Below, in pieces: positions 1-10,320 of a stretch of 64,000 nucleotides of DNA. The stretch is taken from NCBI GenBank assembly GCA_023101725.1, contig JALJCO010001117.1:22852-86851 (forward strand). The letters are read 5' to 3'. Numbering within the stretch: position 1 is the first letter of the stretch; each line of letters begins with the position of its first letter. This DNA comes from Atherinomorus stipes (taxonomy: Eukaryota; Chordata; Actinopteri; Atheriniformes; Atherinidae). The notes beneath the pieces were generated by a model. That model saw only the letters and a program-made list of their open reading frames with translations. It was not told where the DNA came from and did not search any database. Made by a program: the position numbers and the translations under genes.

Positions 1-95
1 TTCCTCTCATCCTGAAACTGCTTCACTTCCATCTTTTAAAAAATTAAAAAGAAGGAAGTGCTGCAGGTTTTTGTTCCTGCACAGATGTAAGAAAA

Positions 96-457
96 TAGGG
101 CTGTCAAATTGATTAATCAAGATTTATCCTATTGTCAAACAACAGATCAATTTATTTAGTACTGCCACATACAGAATGCCATATAGAGATCTGTGAGTAG
201 TCCAGGACTCAGAGCTGAATTTCAGCTTCACATTAAGACAGTTGTGAGGTCAGCCTGTGAGGACGTATCAGCAAAATTCTGGACTAAACTGTCGCTGTCT
301 GAAGGACTTTAGGGAGACATGTAAGGACAGGGTTTCAGTAGTCTAGTCTACTAAAGATAAATGCAGAATTCTTAGTGAGACACCTTCAACCCTAATTGTG
401 TTCTAAAAGTGGTAAAAGCAATGTAATTAATTGCGTTTAATTGATTTGACAGCCCTA
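96..457. mobile_element. hAT-like non-autonomous element (MITE), 362 bp
   Basis: The segment begins TAGGGCTGTCAAATTGATTA and ends with the inverted match TTAATTGATTTGACAGCCCTA (trimmed: GATTTGACAGCCCTA), giving terminal inverted repeats of about 20 bp. The flanks gtaagaaaa and gtaaaaaaa fit an imperfect 8-9 bp target duplication. There is no transposase frame inside. TAGGGCTG termini with about 8-bp duplications are typical of vertebrate hAT elements. The family call is an inference; the inverted repeat is directly visible. Confidence 0.65.
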
Positions 458-1000
458 GTAAAAAAAAAACAAAGAAATCAGAAATCTGGGTCTACATGTA
501 CAAAGACATCGGAATATGAGGGCACATCTCGGTGTGCCACTGTAATTTCTCATCGGCAGATAACTGTCATTTCATTATCTGATAAAGAATATCAGATTCT
601 GCTGTCTACATGATGAACTGATCAATCTGGTAAATTCCAGCAATCAGATCATGATCAGATCTTTGATGTGTATGGAAATGGCCCATTGATGGTGGACAGG
701 AATGGGAAGTAACGGATTACATGTAACGGTGTTACATATTTAAAATACAAAATAAGAGTTACTGTATTCCATTCCAGTTCCAGTTTAGATTGGTGCATTC
801 TGAATACAGTTACTTTCTTTAAAAAAAATGTAACTTTTAGGGATTATTTCATGGTACCTGCACAAAGTGGATGGAGAAGGCTTTATGTGCACAGGTAGTT
901 ACACATTAAATCAATGCTTCAGAGCACCTTCCACATGACCAAATGACAATGGCTGACAGAAAAGCAACTAGGAACAGGACACCCTCCTGGTCAAAATTTA
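458..1000. other. gene-free stretch with a MITE-like fragment
   Basis: No supported gene. Around 705-835 the text ggaagtaacggattacatg and the following T/A-rich part resemble a dispersed fish repeat that also occurs near 23585 in this window. The rest shows no recognisable feature. Confidence 0.4.
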
Positions 1001-1009
1001 GAGAACATA

Positions 1010-1431
1010 CCATTCTATACCGTCTTCTGCTGCTTATCCAATGTCGGGTCGTGGCAGAAGCCCAGACTTCCCTCTCCTTGGCCACAGCCGCCAGCTCATC
1101 AAGGGGCATCCTCTGGTGTTCCCAGGCCAGCCAGGAGACGCAGTCCTTCCAGCGTGTCCTGGGTCTACCCCGGGGTCTCGTCCCAGTGGGACGTGTCTGG
1201 AGCACCTCACCAGGGAGGCATCATGACCAGATGCCCAAACCACTTCAATATGTACCTCGTTTTTTTGGTCATGACCCACAGCTGGTGACCATAAGTGAGG
1301 TTAGGAACGTAGATTGAACCGCAAATCGAGAGCTTCGCCTTCTGGCTCAGCTCCTTCTTCACCATGACGGGTTGATCATGGTTGTAAGAGTGTTTAATGA
1401 CATCCTCTTGGCAACCCACTCTGGTGACCAT
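1010..1431 (-). pseudogene. LINE reverse-transcriptase C-terminal fragment
   Basis: Read on the minus strand, two frames carry the tail of a fish non-LTR retrotransposon protein. The N-terminal part has SQKAKLSI, SIYVPNLTYGHQLWVMT and WFGHLV. The C-terminal part has GRPRTRWKD, LAWEHQRMPLDEL and EREVWAS. These are the conserved last blocks of the LINE polymerase family whose proteins end in GRPRTRWRD...LAWERL. The usual residues between WVMT and WFGHL are missing and a frameshift separates the two blocks, so this is a deleted, dead copy. A linker fragment that may belong to the same LINE family recurs near 35 and 59.4 kb. I am confident of the LINE origin and less sure of the clade. Confidence 0.75.
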
Positions 1432-1670
1432 GTCATTCTTGTTCTTTTAGACTTAACAGCAGCCTTTGACACTGTGGATCATAACACTCTTGTGTCCCGG
1501 ATAAACCACCTCGTGGGCATTCGTGGTACTGCACTGGACTGGTTCAAGTCTTTTCTTGATGTCTGTATGACATTAAAGCCTGGTTGGCTCTTAAGACAGA
1601 CAATAATTTGTCTTTTTTTCTGTGTTGAGAGCAATTATCTCTGCACCTGCACCAGATTTTCTTAAGACCT
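1380..1670 (+). pseudogene. L2-type LINE reverse-transcriptase fragment
   Basis: The plus strand encodes LVLLDLTAAFDTVDHNTLV, then [13 protein letters not shown]. This is the finger/palm block A of L2-type reverse transcriptases. A switch of frame near 1560 leads to DIKAWLAL, which belongs some 100 residues further on in the intact protein, so the catalytic YADD region has been deleted internally. The related, nearly complete L2 copies at 24.8-27.5 and 36.3-39.3 kb show the normal order. No start or full-length frame remains. Confidence 0.75.
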
Positions 1671-2040
1671 TGTCACCTGGAGTACCCCCCCCCCCATTAC
1701 CCTCAATTACATTTGTATAGCTCACAGCATTTCATATAAATGTTCACACCTGCCCTAGAGTTAAGGGAAGGGGGGGTCATGGAGGGACAACTACCAAAAG
1801 TTATGTGTCAGTTTCTAACAGTTCTCAGCAGTTTTCAGTGTTGTCTGTAAATTGTCGTGTGCAGTCGTACACCTGAATTTTCAGGGAAATCTACAGTGCT
1901 GCTGAGTGACGGAAATCTGACTTGTCATGCAGTGAAAGCTGATCTTCTCTCCAGGTGCATCTTCAGTCTGCATCCACCATGAGGCCGATCATGTTTCACT
2001 CATAGATTATTTGTGTTTTCCTCTGTGATGTTCTCCTCAG

Positions 2041-4332
2041 GCTGAGTGGGTGTGGTCTCTCAGAGAGAAGCTGTGAAGCTCTGTCCTCAGTCCTCAGCTC
2101 CCAGTCCTCCAGTCTGACACAACTGGACCTGAGTAACAACAACCTGCAGGATTCAGGCGTTAAGAAGCTGTGTGGTGGACTGGAGAGTCCAAACTGCAAA
2201 CTGGAAAGTCTCAGGTCAGGATTCATCCAGCTGGATGTTTACAATGACTTTTATTAATGACTAGAACACCTGTGGAAGGTGTGTGTGTGTGATTATCACA
2301 TAGGGGTGTGACGAGATCTCACAAGATTAAATTGTGGTGATATTTGTGGTTTAAAGGAGTAATCACCTGGTCTTTTAATCTGTCCACTCTCCTTACAATG
2401 TCTTAAAATAATATCTAAAAACTTGTTAGAAGAAAAAAATCAAACAAAGTGCATATTCTGACCCTTTGCTCATACCACCACTTACTCTTGTGACGCTTCT
2501 TGTGAAAAACTTACAATTTTAACAGTAAAAAACAACATTAACATAATAACTGACTTAATATTTAGCTCTTTCATAAGTGACCATGATATAAGCAGGATAT
2601 GCCCGACGAGGGTCCACTACCAGAAATTAATGGATAGCATGAGTCACGCCTCCACGTCGTACATTAATTTCTGATAATGGACCCTCCTCTGGTATTATAA
2701 AACCCAGAAGCACAGCTACCAAACAGTCAATCAGGAAAGAACAGTTGTATCCAGGTGGGAAGGTGGTCATTCTGTGTGTTGTTGCAGCCGCCAACAGGAG
2801 GCGTGTCACCTCCAGCGAGCTGGCCTGCTCACCACTAGTACTACTACCCACAATGCACTGCACCAGCATATCAGTCAAAGCGCTGCAGCTGAGTCACTGC
2901 AGCTCTTATGTAAGCCGAGCATCCTAAAGATCCAGGAGGAAAATGATGCAGGTGAGCTGGATTATCCACCGGGAACTCCACCAGGCTGGAAGTTTCCCAG
3001 TAACATACAAACTCCCTGAAACATGGTTGTGGATCTCTGGACAAACATGAAGATTTGTCCCAAACTGAGTCATGAAGTCATAAACTTGGAGCAGATGAAG
3101 ACACAAAGCCAATAATGTGAGACAGGTCCAGTTTTCTTGACATCTGATGACGTCCAGCTTCAGTTTGACAGTAATTTTCCATCCGTGTTGTTTCCTGCAG
3201 CCTGTCAGGATGTCTGATCACAGAGGAAGGCTGTGCCTCTCTGGCCTCAGCTCTGACCTCCAACCCCTCCCATCTGGAAGAGCTGGACCTGAGCTACAAC
3301 CATCCAGGAGACTCAGGAGTGAAGCTGCTGATGGCTGCAATGAAGGATCCACACAAACTCAGGTATGGAGAGCTGCTGCAGCCTGTAAAATGTGAGCTGA
3401 TCCATCAGATGATCATCAGCTTCAGTAACAGTGTGTGAAGATGGTTGAAAGAAGAAACTGTGACTTCCACAAAGCAGCTTTGCTGGTGTGGCTGTGGACC
3501 AATCAGCTTCCTGATTCTGCTCCTTCTAGTCTAGAGATGCTCCATTCAGGAGAACGTGTCCACATGTTGGACTGGTCCTTTCAGTGTGGAGCAAAGTGTG
3601 TGAGAGCCATGTAATGACCCCCTCCTCCTTTCAGGGTGGAGCCTGCTGGAGAACGATGGCTGAGACCAGGAGGTCTGAGGAAGTGTAAGTGTGTTTTTCA
3701 TGGATTCATCACAATCAACCATCTTCACACCATCAGAGTCAATAGATCAATAACTGCAGCTGGATTGTTTGTTCTCTCCATCAGACTCCTGTCAGCTCAC
3801 CATCGACATGAACTCAGTGAGCAGAGACCTCAAACTGTCTGACAACAACAGGAAGGTGACATGTGTGACGGAGGAGTTTCAGTCATATCCTGATCATCCA
3901 GACAGATTTGTTCCCCGTTCTCAGCTGCTGTGTGGAAATGCTCTGACTGGTCGCTGTTACTGGGAGGTGGAGTGGAGCGGAGACGTTTCTATAGTAGTGA
4001 GTTACAGAGAAATCAGCAGGAAAGGATTCAGCAGAGACTGTTGGTTTGGATACAACGATCAGTCCTGGAGTCTGAGCTGCTCTGATGATGAAGGTTACTC
4101 TGTCTGGCACAATAACAGAGAAACACCCATCTCCTCCTCCTCCTCCTCCTCTGTCTCTAACAGAGTAGCAGTGTATGTGGACTATCCTGCTGGCTCTCTG
4201 TCCTTCTACAGAGTCTCCTCTGGCTCTCTGATCCACCTCCACACCTTCATCACCACATTCACTCGTCCTCTCTATGCTGGATTTGGGTTGTGGTTCAGTT
4301 CTGGTTCTTCAGTGTCTCTGTGTGGAGTGTAA
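2041..4332 (+). CDS. NLR-family receptor (NLRC3/NLRP12-like), 3' exons: LRR, LRR, linker, B30.2
   Basis: Four exons can be placed by reading frame and splice sites: 2041-2214 (acceptor ctcctcag, donor GTCAGG), 3201-3362 (acceptor tttcctgcag, donor GTATGG), 3635-3684 (donor GTAAGT) and 3785-4332 (stop TAA). Exons 1 and 2 each encode one ribonuclease-inhibitor-type leucine-rich repeat unit with the signatures [19 protein letters not shown] and [19 protein letters not shown]. Exon 3 is the short linker [16 protein letters not shown]. Exon 4 is a B30.2 domain. This order is the 3' end of the fish-specific NLR family (FISNA-NACHT-LRR-B30.2), cytosolic sensors of innate immunity. The N-terminal exons are not in the window. 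The second LRR exon is 162 bp rather than 174 bp, a four-codon deletion that keeps frame. All joins are in frame with no premature stop, so the end of the gene looks intact. Ligand and exact subfamily cannot be told from this piece. Confidence 0.88.
2215..3200 (+). other. intron between the two LRR exons, with a hairpin
   Basis: This intron holds no exon that I can recognise. Near 2609-2632 and 2661-2686 two arms (gagggtccactaccagaaat and its inverted match ending ggaccctc) could form a hairpin, probably the remains of a small foldback repeat. Confidence 0.6.
3785..4332 (+). CDS. B30.2 (PRY-SPRY) terminal exon of the NLR gene
   Basis: This 548-bp exon encodes about 182 residues. The PRY part runs from [12 protein letters not shown] to [16 protein letters not shown]. 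The SPRY part has the hallmark blocks [31 protein letters not shown] and PLYAGFG. In other fish NLRs this domain forms the C-terminal recognition face. A run of seven serines encoded by a (tcc)n microsatellite at about 4130-4155 lies in a surface loop between beta strands, where length variation would be expected. The stop is TAA at 4330-4332. The splice acceptor is ctccatcag at 3776-3784. Clean conservation of the motifs argues for a functional exon. Confidence 0.9.
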
Positions 4333-4424
4333 ATAGCTCGATGATGTCAGAGAAACTGATGAATAGATGGTTCAGTCTGTCCATGTCTGTCTGTCTCACT
4401 CAGAAACATCTTTTCAGATTCATG

Positions 4425-6014
4425 GATTCCACCAATACAGCTGCGATGGTGGGAAAGGCTCAGCAGAGACTGCATTTCTTCAGACTACTAAGGAAATGCC
4501 AGGTGGAGGCGAAGCTTTTGCAGATGTTTTATCGCTCCATGGTGGAGAGTGTTTTGACATATTGCATCACGGTGTGGTACGCCAGTTGCACAGCCAGAGA
4601 CAGAAGAGCCCTGCAGGGAGTCATAAAGACAGCTGAAAAGATCATTGGTTGTCCCCTGCCTTCCCTGGAGGGCATTGGAGAAACCAGAGGGCTGAACAGG
4701 GCCAGAAAGATCATAAACGACCCATTACACCCAGGAAACAGACATTTCACTCTCCTACCCCCTGGCAGGAGATACAGATCCCTTGGGAGCCGAACAAATA
4801 GACTAAAGAACACTTTTTATTAGGGCTGGGATGATTCGTCGACGTAACCGATTACGTCGACGCAAAAATACGTCGACGCAAAATATGCGTACCGATGCGT
4901 CGTCAGACCAAAACAAAGATGGCGGCGCCATGCGACTTCAGACGAAAACAAAGATGGCGGCGCGATCTCCGCGAGTGGCTCTTCCAAGTTTCCAAAGTGT
5001 AAGGCAGTGAAGGCCCACACTCGTTTATCGAAGGTATAACTATATATTAGGGATGGCGAATCCGAAGCCTAATGAGACATGAAACAACTTCCGTGAGATG
5101 GACGCCATGTCTTCAGACACGTCAGGCCTGTTTGAGACGGTCAGCATGAAGCATGAGCTCCATCTGCTGGCCGTGGGTGGAACTGCAGCTGATGCCGGGA
5201 GCTGTCTCGTCTCTGACTGAATATAATTAAAGTCACGTTCTCAACCTCATGTTCATGTTTCATCTGTTGGTAATAGTATTGTGTCGTCACTTCTGGGATA
5301 AATAAAGAATTTTTTATTTAATTTCCAAGTGATTGGCACCCGTATTAAGCATTAACAGAGTAAAGATGAAGATGCACTTTTTCTGGAAGCTAGACCCATG
5401 TTCAATATAGATGTTTAACTCTGAATGTTTACTTATCTTCATTATCTTTTGTTGGAAAATAATAGCCTATCTGTCTTAGCTTAAATCCTCCAAGTTTACA
5501 TGATCATATTATTTCAATAATGACTTTTTTATTATTTTCATGTAAATGAAAGAATTAAAAGCCTGTTTTTCAGTCCGCTGTGTTATCAACATAAATTTTA
5601 CATTCTGTTGGTTCATGAAAAACTCCATGACAGGCTGCTGCTCCCACTGCCTTTTTATTAATGCTCTTTTTTACATTTTAGATATCTTTATCAGCACATA
5701 TAAATTGCTGTATGTCAATTTATGAGGAGATAATCGAATCGAGTCGAATCGAGCTAAAAAAGTGAATCGTTAGATTAATCGATGCATCGAAAAAATAATC
5801 GATAGATTAATCGTTTAAAAAATAATCGTTTAACACAGCCCTACTTTTTATTCATGGGCAGTTCGACTCCTAAACGCCTGGTTTTAATTTATCTTCTCTA
5901 CTGAATGCTATGCTTGTTTTTATTGTTTTATTGTTTATATTGTTGCACTGTGGGTGGCGAGTGCCACACCAATCTCATTATTTTTCTGCAATGACAATAA
6001 AGAATATTGAATAT
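4425..6014 (+). mobile_element. Rex/CR1-like LINE, 5'-truncated, interrupted by a hAT element
   Basis: From about 4425 the frame encodes the C-terminal part of a non-LTR retrotransposon protein: KAQQRLHFFRLLRK, FYRSMVESVLTYCITVWY, IIGCPLPSLE, DPLHPGNRHFTLLPPGRRY and NRLKNTFY. The frame is cut at 4820 by a DNA transposon and continues after it at 5852 with SWAVRLLNAW and a stop. The 3' end is a short UTR finishing in aatgacaataaagaatattg. This is the normal end of such LINEs. Only the last third of the reverse-transcriptase protein is present, so it was dead on arrival by 5' truncation. It lies in the 3' UTR of the NLR gene. Confidence 0.8.
4821..5843. mobile_element. hAT-like non-autonomous DNA transposon, 1,023 bp, with 8-bp TSD
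   Basis: The element begins TAGGGCTGGGATGATTCG and ends TTAACACAGCCCTA. The 8 bases ctttttat occur directly before (4813-4820) and directly after it (5844-5851). A perfect 8-bp target duplication with TAGGGCTG termini is diagnostic of the hAT superfamily. The interior has subterminal repeats of tcgtcgac/gtcgacg type at the left and attaatcgat/aatcgat type at the right. No transposase frame is present, so it was moved in trans. Removing it and one duplication restores the LINE reading frame, which proves it is the younger insertion. Confidence 0.9.
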
Positions 6015-7005
6015 TTTGTGTCTGAGGGAAACTTCTTCCTCTTCCAGTCCTTCAAAGATGGAAGCTGAGCTTCTTCCAGGATCGAAGCTTCACACTGAAT
6101 ATCAGGATGTTGTGTTCAGTTCATGTTCAGCTGCAGTTACTTTCTCTTCATGATGCTGGGAATGAAAATCCTCCCAGTTTGTTTCCTTCTTTCTGTCTTT
6201 ATGTTCACATGCTGAGTTATTGATTCATTTTTCACATCAGAAATTTCATGTTTCACCACAGTGTTGATTTTCTCTCCAAATGTTTGAATTTCTACTGAGA
6301 AGCAGAATTTAAAGTTTTATTAAAAACATTCATGAATCGGGGGTTCCGGTTGGTAGCCATCTTGGCAGGACATGCAAACGTGAGCTCCCTGGGCTAAGCT
6401 CAACATATATTCTACTGCGATTTTGCTAAAACCACACATTTGAAACTTTATTTAAACCTCATTTGATAACGGTATATGGCACAGTATAATTTGAGGGGAA
6501 AGAAAGACATTTTGTTGTCGACTGAAAGTACAACCGTATTGTGCTCCACAAAGATGGCGACTGAGTCTGGAGAAAGCGAAAAACTCTTCCTGGATATGGT
6601 CTTGTCGGCCATTCGTGAAAGCAAGGAAGAGCTGTCGATGCAAACAAACATTAAAACAACTACTATCCAATCCTCGTTAACTAAAATTGAATCTGCACTT
6701 TTAAAGTTAGCCGACCAAGTCGAGCAGGTGGAGGGACAGATATCTGCTAACGAAGACAACATAAGAGACACCACCACGCACGTAGAGACACTGGAGAAAG
6801 AGGTGAAATCTTTGAAAGACAAGGTGGATGATCTGGAGAGTAGGAGTCGGCGAAAAAGTCTCCCTGAAAAAGCTGAAGGCCGCGACGCCGCTGGTTTTAT
6901 CAACCGAGTCATACCATTTATCCTGGGCCCAGATAGTTTTCCCACTCCCATCTCCTGTGAGAGAGCCCACCGCCTCGGCCGGCTTCCCAGTGACGGCAGC
7001 GAATG

Positions 7006-7214
7006 GGCTTTATGCACAGCTCCACTACTTCCTGAACTTAGTACTGCACCTTTGTTTCCTGTCTTTCAAGATTGGATAAACTGATTAATCCAGGTGTGTC
7101 TAACCATTTGCTGAGAACAGACACACCTGGATTAATCAGGTCATCCAATCATGAATGACAGGAAACAAAAGTGCAGTACTAAGTTCAGGAAGTAGTGGAG
7201 CTGTGCATAAAGCC
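7006..7214. repeat. palindromic MITE inside L1 ORF1
   Basis: The left arm (ggctttatgcacagctccac onward) and the right arm ending gtggagctgtgcataaagcc are near-perfect inverted copies of about 95 bp around a short loop (accatttgctgaga). It interrupts the L1 ORF1 frame. No clear target duplication is visible, so the superfamily cannot be named. Confidence 0.8.
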
Positions 7215-7451
7215 TATTGCAGAGACCGAGACCCATGATCGCAAGGCTCCTTCATTCTAAATCCAAGGAGCAGATTATGAGACTGGCCAGGCAAAAGGGA
7301 GAGATTTGCTATGGAAACACCAGGATTTACATATTTCCCGACTTCAGTCCGAGTCTACAGCACCTTAAGGATGCCTTCAAGGATGTTAAGAAGACGCTGC
7401 GCGAGAGGAGCATCCCTTATTCTCTGCACCATCCAGCCAAACTCCGGATTA

Positions 7452-7739
7452 CAGATCTGGGCATGAAAAAGTTCCTCCTTTTTCTGCCAGAAGTGGTGCA
7501 CTAATAGTGCACCATTACTGCACTATCACTGGCTGATCGGCTTGTCCCGCAAATACGTCATCACGTACGGTGTCCAAACTTTGCGTGTGGAAACGTCCTT
7601 GTTCCGGGCGTTCATTTATGCTCTGAAATCGTTTCCTGCGGGCACACAGGTGTTTCTCTGTGCGACTGAATTAGCAGACAAGTGGCTGGTAAGTGGCTGG
7701 CAGTCGGCTGAAAGGGGAACTTTTTCATGCCCAGATCTG
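7452..7739. mobile_element. TA-flanked MITE (Tc1/mariner-like) inside L1 ORF1
   Basis: The ends are CAGATCTGGGCATGAAAAAG and its inverted match CTTTTTCATGCCCAGATCTG, with TA on both sides (7450-7451 and 7740-7741). Removing the 288-bp element and one TA rejoins the L1 frame LRIT to HQGNTKW. TA duplication suggests the Tc1/mariner superfamily. There is no transposase frame. Confidence 0.8.
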
Positions 7740-8030
7740 TACACACCAAGGAAACACCAAGTGGTTTACCACACCGGCTGCGGTTGTGGATTACTTCAAA
7801 GCTATTGAAAACGACAATTGGTCGTTTTTTTCTCCCACTGTAATAGTAGGACCACCGCGAGGCCCTTACTTCATTCGCTGAATGACTGAAGCTCAGCTGA
7901 CTGCGACGGGCGGGACAACAGCACGCAAATGAATGCTTAATATACTGTATTTCTTTCATTTTTTTCTTTCAAGAGCGCTAAGCTCCACATCGCTTAGAAG
8001 CCAGCTTGAGGACACTTTTTCCTTTGATAC

Positions 8031-8773
8031 TGTGGTTGAATTTCCTGTTGACTCTCATTTCATCTGACTCCATTATGCAGAGGCTGCGCATCTGTTAAGC
8101 AGTAGCTAACCCAGGTATTTCATAAGTATATACTGATATCTCTGAAAGTCTTCACTCACCGGATGATAAGGCTTGAGTCCACCTGTGGCATCCCACAGGA
8201 TGGAAGGACGGACAAACGCTCTGAGTTGGGTTACGACGTTTATTAAAGACGGTTATAACTATATACAGGAGTAAGATATATCAGATATTCACGAGTAAGA
8301 TGCTAGATATCCACGGATCCAGATCAGCTGTTTGCCACAGAGAGTTACTGCGTGTCTTGTCTCTTTCTGACTCTTGATTTCGAAGCCCCCAAAATAGCCT
8401 TGGGTGTTTCCTAAATACTCAGCTGGCTCGTAATGCATTGTGGGAAATATAGTATCTAACCTTTGGGTCTGTCATAGAGATACAGTCTATTCCTAAGCTT
8501 CCTGACTACAATTAACCTGGTCAATCAGAGCTCTCTCTTAGTAACTGCATCATTCTAACATCTGGTTCCTATCCTCATGCTTATCACTAAACTCTGGCAC
8601 GATATACTGCATTGTCTACGTTCTAGGAAACTGTGAGAACATTTCCTGACTCAGCTCTCTCAACTTGCATAAACATCCTGATGTCCCCAGAACACGGCTT
8701 GTCCTTCACTAAAGTTCACTAAAAGGACAGAGTCCTGCTTTCACCTTACATAAACTCCTAAGATTCCACCACA
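8031..8773 (-). repeat. retroviral 3' LTR (left copy)
   Basis: 743 bp, TG...CA ends, direct repeat of 15755-16497. Read on the minus strand it holds a TATA-like stretch (tgtatatagttataac, about 8252-8268) and an AATAAA signal (rc of tttatt at 8239-8244). The polypurine tract lies immediately upstream of it in the minus-strand sense. Confidence 0.92.
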
Positions 8774-8785
8774 TTCCCCCTTAGC

Positions 8786-10139
8786 ACCATAAAATGGTGC
8801 TCAATCCAAACTACTAGGCAAGGCCAAACCCTAGGCTAAGCTAGGCTAAGCTAAGCTAACTATGCTAACACTAAAACCATACCCACCAAATGGCAGCAGA
8901 ACTGATCTGGACCCATCCTACTAAACCCGTATTGTAGCAAGTGCAATAGATAGAACAGATAGAGGGGAAAGGCAGAACAGTCTTAGTGGTGAGACATGAA
9001 ATTACAGTAGCGCGTAACCCAAGTAAAAAGAATTCACAATTGGTGCAGCACAACCTGCATTGTACAAATACAATCAATTTGGTCATCACAATTGAAAAAT
9101 CACATTGAAAAAACATTTCCAACATGGACCCTCTAAGGTCCTCTACAAAACAAAGTCCCCTTATGCCTGAGGACAATCACCCTTAGCATTAGCTGCTAAC
9201 ATTAATAAAAATCCCAATAATTCCCAACAATTATTTGGTCAGATTGCTGCAAAATGCACTGAAATGTGAAAACAATTAAACTGAGTGTGTGCAATGAATT
9301 GGACCTAAATGTACTGTGAACCTGAAATGTAAGCAAAGTTATTCAAAGAGAAATATGAAATAGCTGAAAACCCGAACAGAAATAATATGTGTGTGTTACA
9401 TGAGCATATATGAATCACTCAAAAATACTGAGAATGTGTAACTGTAATTAACTATGATACTTGTGGATGATTATCACAACATAACTGAAATCAACTTAAG
9501 CATTACTGGTAGCCTATTATATCACTGAGTATAAGTGTGAACGTGTGTGCGTGAATCATATATGTGAATCAAACCGTATGTGATGCAATTAACCGTCAAT
9601 ATGAGCATCTGTGTGAGTGTAATTACCTCCCCCCTTAGACACAAGGTGACTTGTGTCAACAGGAGTAAAATACAAATACAACCGAGTTGTAACTGCTAAG
9701 CAAAACTGAAATTAACTAATTAGTAACGCAGCACTAAGTATGTGTCAATGCAATCAGTCGTAGACCGACTACCAAACCCCGGCACCCCTCGAACACCACA
9801 AGGTGCTAGGATGGCAGCAGACCTCCTTTCCTGGCAATACCAAACAACTTTATTTCACAGCCGACGACCTCTCGTGGCAAGCGAAGTTTGTAGCAAGCCA
9901 TGCGTGTTGGCGTATCCGCCCTGCAGTTCAGTCATTCTCACTCTTCCAATCGGCATCAACGAGATCCCGTCCATTTGGCAGAAGTCCAAGTCCTGTGGCA
10001 ACCACGTGGTAGACTCGTGGCAGCTTTACAGGCACCGCAGCACACGCGATTAAGGACCTGGCAAGCAGGATAAGGCAACAGCTGAAACAGCTAAACAAAG
10101 CAATTTGACACCAAAGTTACTCTAACTGGGTCAACTCTA
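8786..10139 (-). other. 3' internal region of the retrovirus, no recognisable gene
   Basis: This stretch lies between the envelope remnant and the 3' LTR. All frames are short. A second purine-rich tract (rc of cctccccccttagac, about 9627-9641) is similar to the one beside the LTR. Confidence 0.5.
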
Positions 10140-10320
10140 CTTCCCATTGAGCTGAACGCTGCTGTCCTGCAGGTGTGATGTTCTCCGGTCTCCGTCGCGA
10201 TCCTCTCCATCTCCGTAGACAGCCCTCGGATTCTGTCCATGGCCGGCGTAAACCAGCCTCCTTTCTCCGTGTGGCCAGGAATGTAACTGCAACAGAACTC
10301 ATGGCCTACAATCTGGCAAC
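10140..10320 (-). pseudogene. retroviral envelope transmembrane-subunit remnant
   Basis: The minus strand encodes a cysteine cluster of the C-x6/7-CC type (CQIVGHEFCC) followed by SYIPGHTEKGGW, like the ectodomain of gammaretrovirus-type transmembrane subunits in fish. The frame is short, and no fusion peptide, membrane anchor or complete surface subunit can be read. It is a broken relic. Confidence 0.6.

Larger units (their letters stand above)
4333..6340 (+). other. 3' UTR region of the NLR gene, split by a LINE
   Basis: The trailer starts directly after the stop codon. Sequence resembling ordinary fish NLR 3' UTR resumes at about 6015 and runs to about 6340, where attaaaaacattc could hold a variant polyadenylation signal. 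Between them, about 4425-6014, sits a LINE that carries its own AATAAA (5998-6003). Transcripts could therefore end early inside the LINE. This reading rests on continuity and spacing, not on transcript data. Confidence 0.45.
6476..7881 (+). pseudogene. L1 ORF1p-like RNA-binding protein, broken
   Basis: Three in-order pieces can be read. The first (6476-7003) has a long coiled-coil with heptad-like spacing (LTKIESALLKLADQVEQVEG, VETLEKEVKSLKDKVDDLES) and then the start of the RRM-like core (EKAEGRDAAGFINRVIPFIL, CERAHRLG). The second (about 7217-7449) gives RPRPMIARLLH, DFSPSLQ and LRERSIPYSLHHPAKLRIT. The third (7742-7881) gives TKWFTTPAAVVDYFKAIEND. This is the trimeric RNA-binding protein of fish L1 elements, which coats the L1 RNA. 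A short deletion after SRSRRKS removes the first core strand. Two DNA insertions separate the pieces, so no full protein can be made. Confidence 0.8.
6344..8026 (+). mobile_element. L1-type LINE 5' part (5' UTR and ORF1), interrupted twice
   Basis: The segment starts near cgggggttccggttggtagc, a 5' UTR-like lead, followed by an ORF1 that begins with ATG at 6476. The ORF1 is broken by an inverted-repeat element at 7006-7214 and by a TA-flanked MITE at 7452-7739. ORF2 is absent on this side; the sequence ends where the retrovirus LTR begins. An L1 ORF2 end in the same orientation is found at 24.2-24.6 kb, but whether the two were one insertion cannot be shown. Confidence 0.7.

Noticed and set aside
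943..1317. 124-codon plus-strand frame
   Set aside because: It is antisense to the LINE reverse-transcriptase tail, whose motifs are unmistakable on the minus strand.
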